Shown here: in pieces, positions 1 through 5,450 of the stretch
Layout: every line of letters begins with the position of its first letter
How positions within the stretch are numbered: position 1 is the first letter of the stretch
From: Burkholderiaceae bacterium
GTDB lineage: Bacteria > Pseudomonadota > Gammaproteobacteria > Burkholderiales > Burkholderiaceae_C
Direction of reading: 5' to 3'
Assembly (NCBI GenBank): GCA_025458585.1
Contig: JALOSD010000192.1
Location: 1 to 7,272, forward strand
DNA length: 7,272 bases
Translations under genes and position numbers: made by a program
Notes under the pieces: model-generated
The model's input: only the letters and a program-made list of their open reading frames with translations
Told to the model about the DNA's origin: nothing
Databases searched by the model: none

Positions 1-459
1 CGCGCCGCTCATACGAAACGGCAGGAACGTGATGACCGGCGTCATCGAGTTCGGCAGCACGTGGCGCCAGATGATCTGGCCGTTGCTCAGCCCGAGCGCA
101 CGCGCGGCCTTGACGAACTCGAGCGAGCGGTTGCGCAGGAACTCGGCACGCACGTAGTCCGACAGCCCCATCCAGCCCCACAGGCTCAGCAGCACGAGCA
201 GCAGCAGCAGCGACGGCTCGAAGATGCTGGCGAAGATGATCAGCAGGTACAGCTCGGGCACCGCGGCCCAGATCTCGATCACGCGCTGCAGCGTCAGGTC
301 GATGCGCCCGCCGAAATAGCCCATCAGCGCGCCGGCGGCGATGCCGAGCACGGTGCCGGTGATCGTCAGCGCAAGCGCGAACCAGATGCTGACGCGAAAG
401 CCGTAGAGCAGCCGCGCGACCATGTCGCGGCCGTTGCCGTCGGTGCCGAGCCAGTTGTC

Positions 460-478
460 GGACGACGGCGCCGTCGGC
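460..478 (-). other. Frameshift/deletion junction in yejE
   Basis: Upstream of this point (higher coordinates) YejE reads in the frame of the ATG at 841, through NRHGA. Downstream, the recognisable SDNWLGTD reads in the frame whose codons end at 460, 457 and so on. Read straight through, the first frame turns into arginine-rich nonsense (VVRQLARHRR). Between HGA and DNW only about 16 bases are present where the E. coli protein has about 17 residues, so the net loss is about 35 bases. The size is an estimate from a remembered homologue. Confidence 0.6.
463..476. repeat. Perfect 14-bp palindrome at the yejE break
   Basis: The sequence cgacggcgccgtcg reads identically on both strands. It lies exactly where the two yejE reading frames meet and partly overlaps a tandem pair of cggcgccgt units (466-474 and 475-483). 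Such a self-complementary GC-rich block could promote polymerase slippage in the cell, or drop-out during library amplification and assembly. Confidence 0.9.
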
Positions 479-846
479 GCCGTGGCGGTTGAGCGTGAAC
501 AGCACCCAGTTGCCGGGCTGGGCGAACCGCTCGGCGATGAACGGGTCGGTCCAGTCGGTGGGCGTGCCGAAGTCGCCGCCGAACGTCGTCTCGGGGTGGT
601 TCTTCAACAGCGGGAAGTACGTCGTGCCGTCGTAGTGCGCGACGAGCGGGCGGTCGTTGCTGACGAGCTCGGCGAACGTCGCGACGACGAGCATGGCGAC
701 GAACACCCACAGCGAGACGACGCCGATGCGGTTGCGCCTGAACCGCGCCCACGCGCGCTGGTTCGGCGACATCGGCTTGACCGCGGGCAGCGCGGGCGCG
801 CCGGCGTCCGGCGCGGCGACGGGAGGCAACACGGCGCTCATCGCCG

Positions 847-853
847 CCCCCTC
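847..853 (-). promoter_or_regulatory. Shine-Dalgarno for yejE
   Basis: Minus-strand GAGGGGG lies 5 bases before the ATG at 841-839 and overlaps the TGA of yejB (854-852). The overlap implies that yejE translation is coupled to termination of yejB. It also supports the chosen yejE start. Confidence 0.7.
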
Positions 854-1836
854 AGCGCCCGACCGCCCCGAACTGCACGCGCGGGTCGATCACGACGTAC
901 AGGATGTCCGAGACGAGTTTCACGACGAGCGCGATCAGCGTGAACAGGTACAGCGAGCCGAGCACGACGGGGTAGTCGCGCCGCACGACCGACTCGTAGC
1001 CGAGCAGGCCCAGGCCGTCGAGCGAGAACAGCGTCTCGATCAGCACCGAGCCGGCGAAGAAGGCGCCGACGAACGCCGCCGGAAAGCCGGTGACGAGCGG
1101 GATCAGCGCGTTGCGGAACACGTGCTTCCACAGCACGCGCTTCTCGCTCAGCCCCTTCGAGCGCGCGACGAGCACGTACTGCTTGCGCATCTCCTCGACG
1201 AACGTGTTCTTGGTCAGCAGCGTCGTCACCGCGAAGCTGCCGACCACGAAGCACGTGAGCGGCAGCGCGAGGTGCCAGAAGTAGTCGACGATGCGCATCG
1301 GCCAGCTCAGCTCGTCCCAGTTGTCGGACGTCAGCCCGCGCAGCGGGAACCAGTCGGCCGGGGATCGCGAAGCCGATCAGCACGACGAGCGAGGTCAGCA
1401 CGTCGAAGCGCGAGCCCTCGCGCACCGCCTTCGCGATGCCCAGCGGCAGCGAGATCAGGTACGAAATCAGGAAGGTCCACAGGCCGAGCGAGATCGACAC
1501 CGGCAGCTTCTCCTTGATCAGCTCCCACACCGGCTTGTTGTGCAGGAAGCTGGTGCCGAGGTCGAAGCGCAGGAACGAGCCGATCATCTCGACGTAGCGC
1601 ACGTGCGCCGGCTTGTCGAAGCCGTAGAGCTTCTTCAGTTCCTCGATCTGCTTGGCGTCGCTGTCGCGCCCGGCCTTGTACAGGCCGCCGTCGCCGCCGC
1701 CAGCGGTGCGCGCCTCGGCCATGATCTGCTCGATCGGCCCGCCGGGCACGAACTGGATCACGACGAACGTGATCGTCAGCGCCCCGAGAAGCGTCGGGAT
1801 CATCAGCAGGAGGCGCTTGACGATGTAGCCGAGCAT
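852..1836 (-). pseudogene. yejB: YejB-type peptide ABC transporter permease, frameshifted by an internal deletion
   Basis: Inner-membrane permease of a YejABEF-type peptide importer. From the ATG at 1836-1834 the frame gives MLGYIVKRLLLMIPTLLGAL (first helix), GGPIEQIMAEA, LYGFDKPAHVRYVEM, FDLGTSF, LPVSISLGLWTFLISYLISL (helix) and SRFDVLTSLVVLIGFAIPG, to residue 160 (codon 1359-1357). In another frame, from 1355 to the stop at 854-852, it continues DWFPLRGLTSDNWDELSWP, DYFWHLALPLTCFVVGSF, LLTKNTFVEEMRKQYVLVAR (EAA loop), LWKHVFRNALIPL, GFPAAFVGAFFAGSVLIETL and SLDGLGLLGYESVVRRDYPV, ending DPRVQFGAVGR. Against E. coli YejB recalled from memory, about 17 residues (FLFAILLIVFFAGGSYF-like, a membrane helix) are absent, a net loss near 50 bases. 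As written the product would be truncated after residue 160 with an out-of-frame tail. An internal ATG at 1298 has no good ribosome site, so separate translation of the second half seems unlikely. Confidence 0.85.
1353..1359 (-). other. Frameshift/deletion junction in yejB
   Basis: On the minus strand the codons ATC CCC GGC (IPG) are followed by one extra C and then GAC TGG TTC CCG CTG (DWFPL). The one-base shift alone does not explain the protein, because the hydrophobic stretch normally between IP and FPLRG is also missing. The simplest reading is a deletion of about 50 bases. A short GC palindrome, cggccg (1355-1360), sits at the junction. Confidence 0.65.
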
Positions 1837-1841
1837 CGCGT

Positions 1842-1845
1842 CCTC
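1842..1845 (-). promoter_or_regulatory. Shine-Dalgarno for yejB
   Basis: Minus-strand GAGG, 5 bases before the yejB ATG (1836-1834). It overlaps the TGA of yejA (1846-1844), consistent with translational coupling of yejA and yejB and supporting the chosen yejB start. Confidence 0.7.
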
Positions 1846-3721
1846 ACTTGCGGCGGGCGCCGGGCAGGCTGTCGTCGGCCCACCACGCGGTGACGGCCCA
1901 CGCCGGGTTCTCCGACAGCGCGCTCTCGATCGTGAAGTACTTCGGCCGCACGGCGGGCAGGCCGAAGCGGTTCCAGTAGCTCGCGCGCTCGTCGGCGGCG
2001 TAGAGGTCGGGCACCTGCCACGCGCTCCACATCACGACGCGGTCGAACGCGCGCGCGGCGGTGCGCAGCTCGTCGAGCGTCGTTGCACGGCCCATCACCT
2101 CGAGCAGGTGATCGGCGGCACGGCTGCGCACGCCGCGGAAGTTGTTGCTGCCCTGCTCGTCGGCACCTTTGCTGCCGTACAGCGTGACGAGCGACTGCAC
2201 GTTGGGCAGCTTGAAGTCGCCTTCGACGATCGTGATCATGTCGAAGTCGAAGGTCTCGAGGCGGCGGCGGTAGAGGGCGAAGTCGACGTTGCGCACCCGC
2301 AGCTCGATGCCGAGCTTGCTCAGGTTGAGCTCCCAGTCGGGCAGGCGGTTGCCCTCGCCGGGCGCGAGGTACTCGATCGTGAACGCCTCGCCGGCGGCGT
2401 TGCGCAGCTTGCCGTCGGGCGCGAGCGTCCAGCCGGCCTCCTGCAGCAACGCCTTGGCCTTCAGCAGGTTCGCGCGCAGCCGCGCCGGCTCGCCGCCGGT
2501 GCTCGGCGCGCGGTACGCCGGGCCGAACACCTCGGGCGGCAGCTCGGCGCGCAACGGCTCGAGCAGCGCGATTTCGGCCGCGCTCGGCAGTCCCTCGGCG
2601 GCGAAGTCGGAGTTGTTGAACACGCTCTCGGCGCGCCGGAACAGGCCCAGGCGGTTCAGCGTGTCGAAGTCGTACGTGTAGTCGAGCGCGCGGCGCACGC
2701 GCAGGTCCTGGAACTTCGGCCGCCGCAGGTTCAACTGGTAAGACTGCAGGCCCTGGCCGACCTGCGTCTCGAACATGTCCTTCAGGATGCGGCCGTCGTC
2801 CCACTTCGGGCCCTTGTGCTGGCGCACCCAGCTTCGCGCGCCGTATTCCTTGTAGATGTCGAACTCGCCGGCCTTGAACGCCTCGCGCGCCACGGCGGCG
2901 TCGCGGTAGTAGCGGTAGACGACGCGCTCGAAGTTGAACAAGCCGCGGCGCACGCCGAGGTCCTTCGCCCAGTAGTTCGGATCGCGCACGAACTCGATGC
3001 GCCGGCCGCCGTCGGCGCGCGCGATCGTGTATGGGCCGCTCGTGATCGGGTACTCGGTGACGATCTCGTCGAAGCGCTTGCGCGTGCCGTCGGCGTTCTC
3101 GCCCCACTTGCGCGAGAACACCGACAGCCCGCCGACGGTGAACACGGCGTCGGCGGTGCGCTCGTTCAGGTCGAAGCGGATCGTGCGCCGGTCGAGCACG
3201 GTGACGCGCTCGACGGCCGCGAACGCCGAGCGGTAGGGTGGGGCGGCGTGCGGCCCCGACAGCATCTCGAAGCTGTGGCGCACGTCGTCGGCCGTCACCG
3301 GCTCGCCGTTCGTGAAGCGCGCCAGCGGATGCAGCCGGAACGCGACCCACGCGCGGTCGGGCGCGACGGCGATCTCCTCGGCGAGCAGGCCGTACATCGT
3401 CTGCGGCTCGTCGCCGGCCATCACCGCCAGCGTCTCGAACATGAAGATCGACAGCCCGGCCGGCGAGTTGCCGCGCGTCGTGAACGGGTTGAACTTGTCG
3501 AAGCTCGAGCGCCGGTCGGGGTTGCGCAGGAACAGCGTGCCGCCCTTCGGCGCGTCGGGGTTGGACGCGTAGCCGTGCTGCCAGCGCGGCGGCTCGTCGG
3601 CGCGTGCGGGACCTGGCAGGGACGCGAACGCGAGCACGGCGAGGGCGGCAAACGCGAGCACCTGGGCCCACCAGGGCGCCGTGGGGCGGCGCGGCGCGAT
3701 CGTGCTGCGACGCGGCGGCAA
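1844..3721 (-). CDS. yejA: YejA-type periplasmic oligopeptide-binding protein
   Basis: Extracytoplasmic solute-binding protein of family 5 (SBP_bac_5, the DppA/OppA/YejA group), 625 residues; E. coli YejA is about 604. It would capture peptides in the periplasm and deliver them to YejB/YejE. Residues 1-41 form a signal peptide: basic start (PPRRSTIAPRRP), hydrophobic core (VLAFAALAVLAFASL), cleavage after ARA. The mature protein starts DEPPRWQHGYASNPDAPKGG, followed by DKFNPFTTRG near residue 75. The family 5 signature is at about 134-151 (ARFTNGEPVTADDVRHS). Further YejA-like blocks are TSGPYTIA, QLNLRRPKFQDLRVRRALDY and EGLPSAAEIALLEPLR. The start is TTG at 3721-3719; an in-frame TGA lies just upstream, so no longer start exists. 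It begins 3 bases after the thioredoxin-like gene. No lipobox is visible. The gene is intact although both permease genes downstream are broken. Exact peptide specificity cannot be read from sequence. Confidence 0.9.
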   Translation of the reverse strand: MPPRRSTIAPRRPTAPWWAQVLAFAALAVLAFASLPGPARADEPPRWQHGYASNPDAPKGGTLFLRNPDRRSSFDKFNPFTTRGNSPAGLSIFMFETLAVMAGDEPQTMYGLLAEEIAVAPDRAWVAFRLHPLARFTNGEPVTADDVRHSFEMLSGPHAAPPYRSAFAAVERVTVLDRRTIRFDLNERTADAVFTVGGLSVFSRKWGENADGTRKRFDEIVTEYPITSGPYTIARADGGRRIEFVRDPNYWAKDLGVRRGLFNFERVVYRYYRDAAVAREAFKAGEFDIYKEYGARSWVRQHKGPKWDDGRILKDMFETQVGQGLQSYQLNLRRPKFQDLRVRRALDYTYDFDTLNRLGLFRRAESVFNNSDFAAEGLPSAAEIALLEPLRAELPPEVFGPAYRAPSTGGEPARLRANLLKAKALLQEAGWTLAPDGKLRNAAGEAFTIEYLAPGEGNRLPDWELNLSKLGIELRVRNVDFALYRRRLETFDFDMITIVEGDFKLPNVQSLVTLYGSKGADEQGSNNFRGVRSRAADHLLEVMGRATTLDELRTAARAFDRVVMWSAWQVPDLYAADERASYWNRFGLPAVRPKYFTIESALSENPAWAVTAWWADDSLPGARRK

Positions 3722-3724
3722 GGC

Positions 3725-5353
3725 TCAGCCTTCGCTCGCGCCGGCCGTGCGGCCGCCGCCGGTGGCCGGGCGCAGCAGCGCGCGGCAGGTCGCCTGCGCG
3801 CCGCCGTCTGCGCTCACCTTCGCGCAGTCGCGGTCGAGCTGCGCCTGCAGGCGCGTCATCGTCGGGCGGTGGCGGCCGTCGCCGTTCCACTCCTGCAGCT
3901 TGCGGCCGGCGCGCTGCAGCGAGCGCGCGCTGCGGTCGTGGAAGCCGCCCGCGTCCTGCACCGCTTCGCCCACGAGCTGGCGAAACACGGTCTCGATGCG
4001 CGCGGCGTCGCCCGGCGCGAGCTCGACCAGCGCGTCCAGGTAGCTCGCGCCCCACTGCAGCCGCGTCGCCGGCCCCTGCGACTTCTGCCACGCGAGCTCG
4101 GACCAGCGCAGCGCCTCGGCGGTGTCGCCGCGGCGCCTGGCGTTGCCGGCGAGCTGGCTCATCAAATAGTACGGCGAGTGGCTGCGCTCGAGGTTGGCCT
4201 TCAGCAGCGCGTCGGATTCGGTCCCCAGGCCGGCGCGGCCGAGCGTCCACGCCGCGGAGGTGATCACGGCCTGGCGCTCGTAGCCGTCGGTGATCTCGCG
4301 GTCGGCACGTGCGACCTGTTCGCGCAGCTCGGCCAGCAGCGCCGGCGGCAGCTTGTCGAGCGCGCCGGCGTGCTCGGGCGGCAGCGCGACGCGTGCGAGC
4401 TCGACCCGCGCCCCGAGCGCCGACAGCCGGTCGACGCGCGACAGCGTCGCGTCGGCGGCCAGACGTTGCAGCGCCGCGTCGTAGCGCGACGCGAGCGCCT
4501 CGCGCTCGGCGCTGCCCTCGTCGCTGAGCGCGCGCACGATGCGCACCGGGTAGAGCACGAGCAGGTCGGCCTGCCGCCGCGCGGCGGCCGGGTCGGCGAG
4601 CACGCGCACGACGCGCGCGCGCAGGGCTGCGTCGGCGGCGATGCCCTTGCCGTCGTCGCTCGCCGCCAGCGCCTGCAGCCACAGGCGGTCGGCGAGCGCC
4701 GCGTCGGGCGCGCGCGCGGCCAGCGACGCCGCCAGCGCCGGCTGCTCGGCCTCGGGCACGAGCGGCCGGCCTTCTGACTCCCAGCGAAAGTAGGCGATCA
4801 CATGCCAGTCGCCGGGCGTGAGCGGGCGGCCGGCCTGCGCGTCGGCGAGCACGGCCTGCGTCGGTCGGCCGCCGGCCAGCCCGCGCTGCAGCAGCGCGAC
4901 GACCTGCTCGGGCTCGGCCTCGCCGGGCAGGCGGGCGATCTCGGTGCCGTCGGGCTGCAGCAGCACGAGCGTCGGATAGCCGCGCACCTTGAAGCGCGCA
5001 CCGAGGCGCTGCGCGCCGGGACGGTCACCGTCGACGTGGACCATCACGAGGCCGCGCGACTGCTCGATGAAGTCCTGCCGGTTGAACAGCGTCGCCTTCA
5101 GCCGGTTGCACGGCGGGCACCAGGTCGCGCCCCAGTACAGCAGCACCGGCTTGCGCTCGGCGGCGGCGCGCGCGAAGGCGCGTTCGATGTCGGCGTCGGC
5201 GGCGGCCGGCATCCAGGCCCCGGGCAATGGCGACGCCGGCTGCGCCGGCACGGGCAGCGCCACGAGTGTGCACAGCACGCCGATGGCCGTGGCGACGAAC
5301 GGCGCGCGCCACGGCGCGGCATCACGACGACGGGAGGAGCGCAAGCCGGGCAC
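3725..5353 (-). CDS. Secreted thioredoxin-fold protein with long helical/TPR-like C-terminal region
   Basis: First gene of the operon; 542 residues if it starts at the GTG at 5353-5351. That start gives a signal peptide: basic region RSSRRR, hydrophobic core FVATAIGVLCTLVALPV, probable cleavage after PVPA (residue 37). The thioredoxin domain spans about 45-165. It has GATWCPPCNRLK with the redox pair C79/C82 and GYPTLVLL with the cis-proline at 127. About 370 alanine-rich, probably helical residues follow, including a TPR-like stretch (SPYYLMSQLAGNARRRGDTA) and a second cysteine pair (C510, C523) near the end. It probably acts in the periplasm as a thiol reductase or oxidase; the partner is unknown. 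An in-frame ATG at 5458 would add 35 unsignal-like residues and overlap the divergent gene's start, so I reject it, but GTG has no clear ribosome site and TTG at 5344 is also possible. The stop lies 3 bases before yejA. Confidence 0.75.
   Translation of the reverse strand: MPGLRSSRRRDAAPWRAPFVATAIGVLCTLVALPVPAQPASPLPGAWMPAAADADIERAFARAAAERKPVLLYWGATWCPPCNRLKATLFNRQDFIEQSRGLVMVHVDGDRPGAQRLGARFKVRGYPTLVLLQPDGTEIARLPGEAEPEQVVALLQRGLAGGRPTQAVLADAQAGRPLTPGDWHVIAYFRWESEGRPLVPEAEQPALAASLAARAPDAALADRLWLQALAASDDGKGIAADAALRARVVRVLADPAAARRQADLLVLYPVRIVRALSDEGSAEREALASRYDAALQRLAADATLSRVDRLSALGARVELARVALPPEHAGALDKLPPALLAELREQVARADREITDGYERQAVITSAAWTLGRAGLGTESDALLKANLERSHSPYYLMSQLAGNARRRGDTAEALRWSELAWQKSQGPATRLQWGASYLDALVELAPGDAARIETVFRQLVGEAVQDAGGFHDRSARSLQRAGRKLQEWNGDGRHRPTMTRLQAQLDRDCAKVSADGGAQATCRALLRPATGGGRTAGASEG
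3729..3733 (-). promoter_or_regulatory. Shine-Dalgarno deciding the yejA TTG start
   Basis: Minus-strand GAAGG lies 7 bases before the TTG at 3721-3719, inside the last codons of the thioredoxin-like gene. The next candidate start, GTG at 3661-3659, would remove the basic N-region of the signal peptide. The site therefore favours TTG and suggests coupled translation. Confidence 0.7.
5099..5116. repeat. 18-bp direct repeat, copy in the CxxC codons
   Basis: The sequence cagccggttgcacggcgg occurs here and again, exactly, at 5376-5393 in the divergent spacer. Here, on the minus strand, it encodes PPCNRL of the thioredoxin active site. In the spacer the same bases fall in a different frame of the open reading frame upstream of the chosen start. 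The two copies start 277 bases apart. Confidence 0.9.
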
Positions 5354-5450
5354 GCCGCGATTCTGCGCCCGCGCGCAGCCGGTTGCACGGCGGCCGTCCG
5401 GATGCCCCGCCGTCGGCCAGAATCCGCGCGCGAAACCCGTCGAGCCTGCG
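5354..5450. promoter_or_regulatory. Divergent intergenic promoter region
   Basis: A 97-bp spacer between the leftward operon and the rightward peptidase gene, which must hold both promoters if the chosen starts are right. I find no convincing sigma70 -35/-10 pair: TTGCAC (5383-5388) and CAGAAT (5418-5423) on the plus strand are 29 bases apart, too far. An imperfect inverted repeat (cgcgattctg at 5356-5365 and cagaatccgcg at 5418-5428) brackets the region and could be an operator, but may be chance. The second copy of the 18-bp direct repeat is also here. Role inferred from position only. Confidence 0.5.
5376..5393. repeat. 18-bp direct repeat, copy in the divergent spacer
   Basis: Exact copy of the sequence at 5099-5116. 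The bases on both sides differ from those flanking the other copy, so the identity ends sharply. It sits between the two divergent start codons, in DNA I take as non-coding. Confidence 0.9.

Larger units (their letters stand above)
1..841 (-). pseudogene. yejE: YejE-type peptide ABC transporter permease, frameshifted and cut by the window edge
   Basis: Inner-membrane permease subunit of a YejABEF-type oligopeptide importer, pairing with YejB. The ATG at 841-839 opens a frame with the YejE N-terminus: MSPNQRAWARFRRNR, a first membrane helix (SLWVFVAMLVVATFAEL), then NDRPLV, YFPLLKNHPETTFGG and GNWVLF, ending at about residue 122 (HGA, near 476). From 462 to the left edge a different minus-strand frame continues the family: SDNWLGTDGNGRDMVARLLYG, several hydrophobic helices (VIEIWAAVPELYLLIIFASIF, LLSLWGWMGL) and the ABC-permease EAA loop EFVKAARALGLSNGQIIWRH. 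Compared with E. coli YejE from memory, about 35 bases are missing between the parts, giving a frameshift. The C-terminus lies beyond position 1. It starts 10 bases after the yejB stop, with its own Shine-Dalgarno. Family assignment is secure; whether the break is biological or an assembly error cannot be decided here. Confidence 0.85.

Noticed and set aside
852..1298. A separate small gene (148 codons) starting at ATG 1298
   Set aside because: It is the C-terminal half of YejB in the shifted frame, beginning mid-protein without a ribosome site.
460..1359. Programmed frameshifting in yejB and yejE
   Set aside because: No slippery heptamer or stimulatory structure is evident, and both junctions also lack residues that the family normally has, which recoding would not restore.
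1803..4682. Long minus-strand open frame of 959 codons overlapping yejA and the thioredoxin-like gene
   Set aside because: Arginine/alanine-rich low-complexity translation out of frame with two clearly homologous genes; an artefact of high GC with few stop codons.
2108..4777. Plus-strand open frame of 889 codons antisense to the operon
   Set aside because: No recognisable domains, and composition typical of the antisense of GC-rich genes; the opposite strand carries confident proteins.
4989..5450. In-frame upstream extension of the M14 gene by 154 codons
   Set aside because: It overlaps the thioredoxin domain on the other strand, and the extension has no family similarity; homology begins just after the ATG at 5451.
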